From positions 1-11,396 of the forward strand of contig CAMZKY010000328.1 in NCBI GenBank assembly GCA_947311455.1: 11,396 bases of DNA. The letters run 5' to 3'. The notes under the pieces are model-generated. The model had not been told where the DNA came from, ran no database searches, and saw only the letters and a program-made list of their open reading frames with translations. Positions 1 to 5,721 of this stretch are shown here, in pieces; position 1 is the stretch's first letter; each line of letters starts with the position of its first letter. The stretch comes from an uncultured Marinosulfonomonas sp. (GTDB taxonomy: Bacteria; Pseudomonadota; Alphaproteobacteria; Rhodobacterales; Rhodobacteraceae). A program made the position numbers and the translations under genes.

Positions 1-1109
1 AGGATGATGTCGCCTTTGAAGGCATACTCGTTTTTAAGCGTATCCATGATTTCAGGTGCATAGTTTACCGGTGTCAGCAAGATCACATCCACAGGATCAT
101 CTCGCAGGGCCTGCGGGCCACGGATCGGAATGCCCGATGTCGGGGTGAATTTGCCTTGCTTCAACGGGCTTGTGTCGATCACATAGGCCACGTCTTGCGG
201 GCCAAGCCTTAGCTGCGCTGTCAAACTAATGCCGCGCCCGCCTGCGCCCCAAATAGCCACGCGTAAGCCTTGGGATATCTTGCCCTCCAGGGTTTGACGC
301 AACTTGGCCAGAACATTTTGCAGCTCGGGCAGTTCGGTGTTTTCTTTTACATAAGTGGCCAGAAAATATTCGTCAGACCATCTTGGGGTTACTTCCTGCA
401 AGCCAAATCCGTTCTTTGACATCAGCGCACTCATGCTATTGGGCGACAAATAGCTGCGATAATCCGGCAAGAAATCCACAAACCGCCCCTGCGCGATTGA
501 ATCAAAGATATTAGGGCATTCAAACGTCACCAACCCACCGGGTTTTACGCATTTACGCACCTCGTTTAAAAAATCGCCCAAGGGCTCAACATGGCTTACC
601 ACTTGTCGTGAAAATACGGCATCAAACGGCCCGTATTTTGCAACAATCTCGTGGCTGAACATGCCATGAATAACCGGAACATTACGCGCGCGAATAGCGG
701 CCACGCTGGGCGCGCCGGGCTCTAACGCAATGACATTGACGCCAGCATCCATCAGGGTTTGGGCGAAATACCCGTCTCCGGCACCAATTTCCAGAACGGT
801 TTTGCCTTTTAGCGATTGGGAAACGATCAATTCCTCGGCAAGCTCTTTTTGATACAGGCTCATCGCCGCGCTTAAGCTGGCGCTTTGCTCGTAATCGTCA
901 TAATAATGCGCATCCAAAGGGCGGCTGATTTGCTGCAGCAATCCACAATCCTGACATTTACCCACCTGCAATGTGTGTGATTGCCCGTTGTCATCACCGG
1001 ATTGATCCAACAGCCGTTCAATTTGCAGCGGCGTGTTTGGCAATGTCAGGTATATATCCAACGTGCCGCCACATCCGTGGCACTGTGTGGGTGCTTTTGA
1101 TGTTTCCAT
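1..1109 (-). CDS. Sugar C-methyltransferase, three-domain (NovU/TylC-III-like), 3' end cut by window
   Basis: This is a SAM-dependent methyltransferase of the kind that C-methylates NDP-4-keto-6-deoxy sugars. About 369 codons are visible, and the family is about 400 residues long, so only the extreme C terminus lies outside the window. An N-terminal zinc-binding module is marked by Cys10, Cys13, Cys52 and Cys55. A class I methyltransferase core follows, with SAM motif I VLEIGAGDG at 105-113 and a CVKPGG turn near 187-192. The C-terminal part is a Rossmann-like domain (VAIWGAGGRG, about 284-293), as in the Methyltransf_13/Methyltransf_14 architecture. The ATG at 1109 has a strong Shine-Dalgarno (AAGGA, 8 bases upstream) and lies 14 bases after gtrA. 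Next to rfbF and rfbG, its substrate is probably a CDP-4-keto-6-deoxyhexose; that substrate and the methylated carbon are inferred. Confidence 0.9.
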   Translation of the reverse strand, partial: METSKAPTQCHGCGGTLDIYLTLPNTPLQIERLLDQSGDDNGQSHTLQVGKCQDCGLLQQISRPLDAHYYDDYEQSASLSAAMSLYQKELAEELIVSQSLKGKTVLEIGAGDGYFAQTLMDAGVNVIALEPGAPSVAAIRARNVPVIHGMFSHEIVAKYGPFDAVFSRQVVSHVEPLGDFLNEVRKCVKPGGLVTFECPNIFDSIAQGRFVDFLPDYRSYLSPNSMSALMSKNGFGLQEVTPRWSDEYFLATYVKENTELPELQNVLAKLRQTLEGKISQGLRVAIWGAGGRGISLTAQLRLGPQDVAYVIDTSPLKQGKFTPTSGIPIRGPQALRDDPVDVILLTPVNYAPEIMDTLKNEYAFKGDII

Positions 1110-1123
1110 GATTTGTATCCTTG

Positions 1124-1540
1124 TTATTCTTTTGATGTTTTCGAAAACACCCAGAAATTTTGTAGAAAAAAGCTAACCAAAGGCGAGGCGAGGCAGGCAA
1201 CGACATTTGCGGTAAACTCGCCATAGCCCCAAATGCCATGAACCAGCCAAACAGTGCTGACAACAACAAGCAAACCTGTGCCCATAGAAAGCAGGTATTT
1301 GAAAATTGTTGTTGGATCATATTGTGTGGATTTAAAGGTGAACGCGCTTTGCGCCAAAAATGTTGCCAGCAGCGTTGGCATATAGGCCGCGATTACCGAT
1401 GCAATGACAGACAGTGGCGTGAAATGCCGGATTAATTCATAAAGACCCAGATACATTAACACGCTTGCCCCACCAACAAACCCGTAACGAACAAGCTTGA
1501 AAAACAGGTCGCGCGTGCTGCTATTCGATCCTTCAGGCAT
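1124..1540 (-). CDS. gtrA: GtrA-family small membrane protein (putative lipid-linked sugar flippase)
   Basis: This 138-residue protein has four predicted membrane helices (about 18-38, 43-63, 79-101 and 110-132). It carries the usual GtrA signs: an N-terminal basic stretch leading into RYGFVGG (18-24) and a C-terminal QNFWVF (127-132). GtrA proteins are thought to flip undecaprenyl-phosphate-linked monosaccharides across the inner membrane for later transfer in the periplasm. I chose the ATG at 1540 over the TTG four codons upstream (1552). GAGG stands 6 bases before the ATG, and the ATG overlaps the rfbG stop as ATGCCTGA, which suggests translational coupling. A GtrB-like transferase is encoded two genes upstream in the same operon, which supports the pairing. 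Proof that it is a flippase is limited even for well-studied relatives. Confidence 0.88.
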   Translation of the reverse strand: MPEGSNSSTRDLFFKLVRYGFVGGASVLMYLGLYELIRHFTPLSVIASVIAAYMPTLLATFLAQSAFTFKSTQYDPTTIFKYLLSMGTGLLVVVSTVWLVHGIWGYGEFTANVVACLASPLVSFFLQNFWVFSKTSKE

Positions 1541-2660
1541 CCAGAGCCTCAAGATATTGCGCCACTTGACGGTTTACAATTTCGCCCGAAAGTTTGCCAT
1601 CCAGCAAAGATCGATATACCGCCCAGCTGTGCTCCAGGGCGGGTTTAATCCTTAGCTTTGGCTCCCAACCCAACAGACGTTTGGCAAGGCTGGTATCGAG
1701 TTGAAGTAGATGTTTTTCTTTTCCGGTTATATCTGTGCCATCGGCAAAATCGACATGATCCAAACCTGTGCCGCTAAGGTGGCCAAGATGGGTAATCATG
1801 TCTTTGACCGTGATGCAATCTTCGGCCAGCGGGCCTAGATTTACGGCGGGGCAAATGCTGTCGTGAAACGGGCTGTTATTTTCAAGAATACTTGCGGTAA
1901 AAAGCAGGTATCCAACCGCAGCATCCAGCACGTGTTGCCACGGGCGAACCGCATAAGGGCTGCGGATGTTCAAACGCGCATTGTTGCCTATAGCGCGGGC
2001 GAAATCCGGCACCAGCCTGTCTGCGCTCCAATCGCCGCCGCCAATGATATTCCCTGCCCGGGCAATGGCGATGCGTGGGCCTTTGGTGTGGTGAAAGGCT
2101 TGCGCATATCCCAAGGCAATCGCTTCGGCCGCGACTTTGCTAGAGGAATATGGATCGGAGCCCAGCAGGGGTTGGCCTTCTTGCATCGGTTGGCCCGAAT
2201 TGTCATTCTGGTATACTTTGTCGGATGTGATCACCAAAACCAGCTTACAGTCATTGGCGTGACGCGCCGCCTCAATGATGTTTAACGTGCCGGTGGCATT
2301 GCTGCTTAGGGTTTCGTAGGGCGTCTTGTAACTATCCAGAACCAAGGGTTGTGCTGCGAGGTGGATAATGATTTCCGGATTTTGCTGCGTAATGTGGTTT
2401 TGTAACACGCCGAGACTGCGAATATCGCATTCTAGATGCTTGGTTTGCAGCGGGCTTGGCATTGTCAAGGGCTGGGCGGCAGCGGGGGTGTTGGTACGCG
2501 TCAGGTTGGTGCCTAGGGTAACAACATCAGCGCCGAGTGTATCAATCAGCGTAGACAGCCAAATGCCGGTAAACCCACCGCCCCCTGTGATCAGTATTTT
2601 GCGGTTTTCACAGAGTGCATTCAGTTTTGTTAGAAACGATGTGTGGTGCGGATTTACCAT
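1533..2660 (-). CDS. rfbG: CDP-glucose 4,6-dehydratase
   Basis: This short-chain dehydrogenase/reductase family sugar dehydratase (375 aa) converts CDP-glucose to CDP-4-keto-6-deoxyglucose with bound NAD+. The Rossmann motif TGGGGFTG is at 25-32. The active site is visible as TSDK (145-148) and the YSSSK Tyr/Lys pair (Tyr171, Lys175). RAGNIIGGGDW (201-211) and VRPWQHV (238-244) are typical of the RfbG branch. An in-frame start at 2738 exists but would overlap rfbF by 85 bases and add an unrelated 26 residues. The ATG at 2660 gives the normal family length and overlaps the rfbF stop as ATGGTAA, with a weak GGA upstream. The gene for the usual next step in 3,6-dideoxyhexose synthesis (RfbH dehydrase) is not in the window, so the keto sugar may instead be methylated. 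Confidence 0.95.
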   Translation of the reverse strand: MVNPHHTSFLTKLNALCENRKILITGGGGFTGIWLSTLIDTLGADVVTLGTNLTRTNTPAAAQPLTMPSPLQTKHLECDIRSLGVLQNHITQQNPEIIIHLAAQPLVLDSYKTPYETLSSNATGTLNIIEAARHANDCKLVLVITSDKVYQNDNSGQPMQEGQPLLGSDPYSSSKVAAEAIALGYAQAFHHTKGPRIAIARAGNIIGGGDWSADRLVPDFARAIGNNARLNIRSPYAVRPWQHVLDAAVGYLLFTASILENNSPFHDSICPAVNLGPLAEDCITVKDMITHLGHLSGTGLDHVDFADGTDITGKEKHLLQLDTSLAKRLLGWEPKLRIKPALEHSWAVYRSLLDGKLSGEIVNRQVAQYLEALDA

Positions 2661-3484
2661 GTTTTCCACGGCGCTTTCCCTGATGCCCACAGGCTGTTCA
2701 AATGATTGAATTCGGTGGGTGTATCCATTGGCATCCAAAACCCGTCATGGCGAAAAATACCCATTTTGCCGTCGGCAGCGATTTTGGGCAAGGCTTCAAC
2801 CTCGAACACCATATCTGAGCGATCTTCTACATAGCCGCGCACAAAATCGGTATCGACCACCATATAACCGCCGGAAATATAATCGCCGCGTGTTTGCGGC
2901 TTTTCTTTGAAACAGGTCACTTTATCGCCTTCCAGCTCTAACGCGCCAAAACGGGCGGCGGGTTGCACGCCACTAACAGTAAGGCCGTTGCCGGATTTTT
3001 GATGGCTTTCAACCAGATCCGCATAGGGAATGTTGGAAAGGCCATCGCCGTATGTCAAAACAAAATGTTCGGCGTTGACATAGGGCAAAGCCCGCGCAAC
3101 CCGAGCGCCTGTCATGGCTTCTATTCCGGTATCCACCAGCGAAATCTCCCAATCCAGCATTTCATCCGGCCCGCGATCGTGGCGCGGGTGATACTGAACG
3201 GCGGGGGCTTCTCCGGCGCCCTTGAAGCGGATTGTCAGATCATTGTTGATGGTTGAGTAATTCAAAAAGTAGTCTTTGAATTCCTGTTGTTTCCACCCGA
3301 GGCACAAAATGAAACGTCTAAAACCCGCCTGATGAAAGCCACGCATGATATGCCAAACGATGGGGTGATTTCCAATCGGCAGCATGGGCTTGGGCAGGGT
3401 TTCGGAAACGCTTCCGATTCTGGTGCCCTTGCCGCCGCAAAGGATCATCACAGGGATATCAGCGGGTTTCAGAGAATTGCTCAT
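2654..3484 (-). CDS. rfbF: Glucose-1-phosphate cytidylyltransferase
   Basis: This nucleotidyltransferase (276 aa) makes CDP-glucose from glucose-1-phosphate and CTP, the first committed step for CDP-deoxyhexoses. The N-terminal GGKGTR (17-22) and PKPMLPI (31-37) form the nucleotide and phosphate site. TYGDG (144-148) carries the metal-binding Asp. EKP (194-196), SGGY (204-207) and GFWMPMDT (248-255) match the RfbF subgroup rather than glucose-1-phosphate thymidylyl- or uridylyltransferases. The reading frame stays open upstream to 3619, but that 45-codon stretch lies inside the glycosyltransferase gene and looks unlike family N termini. The ATG at 3484 begins one base after the upstream stop (TGATATG), which suggests coupled translation; no strong Shine-Dalgarno is visible. 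The protein is slightly longer than the roughly 257-residue enterobacterial enzyme. Confidence 0.95.
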   Translation of the reverse strand: MSNSLKPADIPVMILCGGKGTRIGSVSETLPKPMLPIGNHPIVWHIMRGFHQAGFRRFILCLGWKQQEFKDYFLNYSTINNDLTIRFKGAGEAPAVQYHPRHDRGPDEMLDWEISLVDTGIEAMTGARVARALPYVNAEHFVLTYGDGLSNIPYADLVESHQKSGNGLTVSGVQPAARFGALELEGDKVTCFKEKPQTRGDYISGGYMVVDTDFVRGYVEDRSDMVFEVEALPKIAADGKMGIFRHDGFWMPMDTPTEFNHLNSLWASGKAPWKTW

Positions 3485-3485
3485 A

Positions 3486-4544
3486 TCAGGTGCTCTTTTC
3501 TGTTGGTTGCGGCGCTGGCTTGGGACCACCACCCAGCGTTTCCATGCCATCGGGCAAATGCGCGGCACGCCCGTGGCTATAGGGATCATCATACATTTCG
3601 GCGATGGTGGGGGGGGCAAGCCCGACGGTGTCCCAAATAATGAAATTGGGGCGGCCTTTGACTTCTAGGAATATTTTCGCAAGATATTCGCCATAAATTC
3701 CAAGCATGGTGAAAAGCAGGGAAGCAACAATCAAATTAATAAACACCAGCGTGAGATAGCCCGGAAAGTTTGCCCCCCACAGGACGGTGGCCAAAAGCTG
3801 GTAGATACCGAAAATCACCGTAATCAAGGCAAACATAAATCCGGTAAAAAGCGTTAAACGCAAGGGCGCAACACTAAAAGAAAAAATGCCGTTCAAGCCT
3901 TCTTCGATAAGATCACCCAAGGGCGCTTTGCTTTCGCCGGCATAACGGGGCGGGCGAATGAATTTCACCCCCGCAACACTAAAGCCCGACCAAACCGACA
4001 TCGCGCGGGTAAATCTGTTATTTTCGCCCAAGCGGTTCATCGCGATCGCGACGCGCCGATCAATAAGGCGAAAATCGGTTACATCGCGCGGAATTAGATC
4101 ATTGGTAAGCCAATTTACAAACTTGTAATAAACTGCGGAAATGGATTTTTTCCAAATTGGTTCGCCTTCGCGTTTCTCAATCACGCCGTACACGATTTGA
4201 AACCCTTGTTCCCATTTTTCGATAAACTCGGGGATCAGTTCGGGCGGATCCTGTAGATCGGCATTCATGATGATCACTGCATCACCACTGGCCAGGCGCA
4301 GCCCCGCCATAACGCCGCCATCGGCCATGAAATTACGTGATAAGCGAATGGCTTTGATTTCGGGATGATCGGCGTGCAAGCGTTGCAAAATTTCCCAGCT
4401 TTCGTCTTTGGAGCCATTTTCGCTAATGATGATTTCCCATTCGTATTGTGGCAGGCCTTTGGCCATTTCAAGCAGTCGCTCACACAATACCGGCAGATTT
4501 TCGGCTTCGTTCCACGCCGGAGATACAATGGATATTTTTTTCAT
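3486..4544 (-). CDS. GtrB/ArnC-like family 2 membrane glycosyltransferase
   Basis: This polyprenyl-phosphate glycosyltransferase (352 aa) probably moves a sugar from a nucleotide donor to undecaprenyl phosphate on the cytoplasmic face. The GT-A domain (about 1-220) begins SIVSPAWNEAENL and has the metal-binding NADLQDPPE (94-102) and DFRLIDRR (157-164), as in GtrB, ArnC and dolichol-phosphate mannose synthases. Two membrane helices follow (about 228-252 and 261-288). A tail of about 45 residues, rich in proline and glycine, ends the protein and is longer than usual. The ATG at 4544 has no strong Shine-Dalgarno. It lies 52 bases after the upstream methyltransferase and one base before rfbF. 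A run of eight C residues on the coding strand (3609-3616) falls at residues 310-313. The donor sugar is not shown by sequence; the CDP-sugar made by its neighbours is the natural guess. Confidence 0.9.
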   Translation of the reverse strand: MKKISIVSPAWNEAENLPVLCERLLEMAKGLPQYEWEIIISENGSKDESWEILQRLHADHPEIKAIRLSRNFMADGGVMAGLRLASGDAVIIMNADLQDPPELIPEFIEKWEQGFQIVYGVIEKREGEPIWKKSISAVYYKFVNWLTNDLIPRDVTDFRLIDRRVAIAMNRLGENNRFTRAMSVWSGFSVAGVKFIRPPRYAGESKAPLGDLIEEGLNGIFSFSVAPLRLTLFTGFMFALITVIFGIYQLLATVLWGANFPGYLTLVFINLIVASLLFTMLGIYGEYLAKIFLEVKGRPNFIIWDTVGLAPPTIAEMYDDPYSHGRAAHLPDGMETLGGGPKPAPQPTEKST

Positions 4545-4596
4545 TTGTCTGCATTCTTAGATTGGATTTCAAACCCGTGACAATTGGTTTAAATTG

Positions 4597-5556
4597 TTAG
4601 TGTTCCCGTTGTGCAATCGCGAGGATGTTTCCAAGCGGTATGGCGATCTGGATTTTGCCTAAAATTCCGAACCGTAAATTTCGCAAGCCAACAACCTCGC
4701 CGATCATTTGCAATAAGCCGCCCAGGTTGATGTGATTGCGGGTGCTTTTAATTTTCACATTCCCGAAACCAGCAGAAACAAGCGCGGTTTTGAGGGTTTT
4801 CTTGTTGTATAGCTGTGGGTGTTGGGCGTGATAGGCAGGCCAGAATTTCCCCATCAAACGCGCAATCAACGAGTGCTGATTATGGGTGACAATCATGATC
4901 TTTCCGTCCGGCAGCATTTTTTGCGCAATGCCTTCCAGCATCTCTTGTGGTTTGGCAAGGTGGTCTAGCACATGGATAAGGATAGCCATCGAAAACGGCC
5001 CCTCTACATTGTCGACAGACAAGTCACTTGAAATGGAAATGGGTTTGTTCACCGGCAAGTCGTTCAGGGCTTGGTGTGCGGCGGTGTTTGGCTCAACAAA
5101 GCTGTATCCGGTGAAATTGGATTGGTTCAATGTTGCAATGGATTTCAGCTCGTGCACAAACATGCCGATGTCGGGGCCGATCTCAAGATATCGTCCGCCG
5201 CTTGGCACGCCGCTTTTCAAGGGGTGCGCATAGCCAAGTTGGGTTTTACTGCGCGCCGATTCATCAATCATTTCCATGTTATCCGCAAGCCCCGCATAAA
5301 GGGCGCCAAGGGTGGCATCATTCGGGAATACTTCGGCATAGATCATCTCGCAGCCGGTGCATTTTGCGTAGGGAAATCTGGGGGCGGCTTTGCCCTCATC
5401 ACCCCAATGCGCTTTTAGCCAAGCGAATTCGATGCTTGAGGGATCGTTGATCGGGGTGATATTTTCCAGCCCAAAACGGCCATCGATATACCGTTCTTTT
5501 TTATCAGAACCACATAAAGGGCAGGGGCGAAGCGCGCTTGAATGTTTCGGGGTCAT
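4597..5556 (-). CDS. SAM-dependent methyltransferase with N-terminal zinc ribbon
   Basis: This 319-residue protein opens the glycan operon. Cys12/Cys15 and Cys66/Cys69 form two CxxC pairs of an N-terminal zinc ribbon. A class I methyltransferase domain follows, with motif I YLEIGPDIG (123-131), a family-typical HVLDHLAKP (195-203) and a LPDGKIMIV strand (about 214-222). It resembles the zinc-ribbon methyltransferases common in polysaccharide clusters but lacks the C-terminal Rossmann domain of true NDP-sugar C-methyltransferases. It could therefore methylate a sugar hydroxyl, or the glycan itself, rather than a carbon; I cannot decide. The ATG at 5556 fits the family start, but no clear Shine-Dalgarno precedes it. 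A promoter candidate ends about 40 bases upstream. The stop overlaps a weak AT-rich inverted repeat at 4580-4597. Confidence 0.85.
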   Translation of the reverse strand: MTPKHSSALRPCPLCGSDKKERYIDGRFGLENITPINDPSSIEFAWLKAHWGDEGKAAPRFPYAKCTGCEMIYAEVFPNDATLGALYAGLADNMEMIDESARSKTQLGYAHPLKSGVPSGGRYLEIGPDIGMFVHELKSIATLNQSNFTGYSFVEPNTAAHQALNDLPVNKPISISSDLSVDNVEGPFSMAILIHVLDHLAKPQEMLEGIAQKMLPDGKIMIVTHNQHSLIARLMGKFWPAYHAQHPQLYNKKTLKTALVSAGFGNVKIKSTRNHINLGGLLQMIGEVVGLRNLRFGILGKIQIAIPLGNILAIAQREH

Positions 5557-5565
5557 TTTGGGTAA

Positions 5566-5709
5566 ATGCGATCTTTGGTTAAAGGTATTTTTGCAGATTA
5601 TGGCATGATTTCCCTATCGGAGGAAGCCTGTTTAGATGCCGTGAACAATTTATTGGATATTTCTATCTTTGCTTTCAGGGATCGGCTATTCCAGAAAGCA
5701 AAAAAATGA
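5566..5709 (+). CDS. Possible small ORF (47 aa) just before the membrane protein gene
   Basis: An open frame starts at the ATG at 5566, or at an in-frame ATG at 5605 (34 aa). It ends with TGA at 5707-5709, directly before an ATG in the same frame at 5710. The predicted peptide is helical and proline-free, with a lysine-rich end (FQKAKK). Neither start has a good Shine-Dalgarno, the codons include several rare ones (CTA, TTA, AGG, CGA), and the likely promoter of the opposite operon lies inside it. It could be a leader peptide, a remnant N-terminal extension of the downstream gene, or a chance open frame. I know of no homologue. Confidence 0.22.
   Translation: MRSLVKGIFADYGMISLSEEACLDAVNNLLDISIFAFRDRLFQKAKK
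5597..5625 (-). promoter_or_regulatory. Candidate sigma70-type promoter of the glycan operon
   Basis: Read on the minus strand, TTCCTC (5620-5625) and CATAAT (5597-5602) are separated by 17 bases. The -10 box matches the consensus at five of six positions and the -35 at three. Transcription would start near 5590, leaving a leader of about 35 bases before the ATG at 5556. No other promoter is obvious in the following cassette, where gene spacing is short or overlapping. Confidence 0.4.
5641..5669 (+). promoter_or_regulatory. Weak promoter candidate for the membrane protein gene
   Basis: GTGAAC (5641-5646) and TATCTT (5664-5669) have a 17-base spacing. They match the -35 consensus at three positions and the -10 at four. 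This is the best pair I found on the plus strand between the divergent genes, but it is not strong. The start codon at 5722 would be about 45 bases downstream of the start of transcription. Confidence 0.2.
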
Positions 5710-5721
5710 ATGGAGCCGGAT

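Noticed and set aside
2661..2738. Longer start for the CDP-glucose dehydratase, adding 26 residues
   Set aside because: It would overlap rfbF by 85 bases, and the added residues do not look like a dehydratase N terminus; the ATG at 2660 overlaps the rfbF stop in the usual coupled way.
3485..3619. Longer start for rfbF, adding 45 residues
   Set aside because: The extension is an out-of-frame reading of the glycosyltransferase tail from a TTG and is rich in odd residues; the family begins shortly before the GGKGTR motif.
4580..4597. Inverted repeat ACAATT-6-AATTGT at the end of the first methyltransferase gene
   Set aside because: The stem is six A/T-rich pairs without a T-run, and the next gene of the operon follows closely, so a terminator is unlikely.
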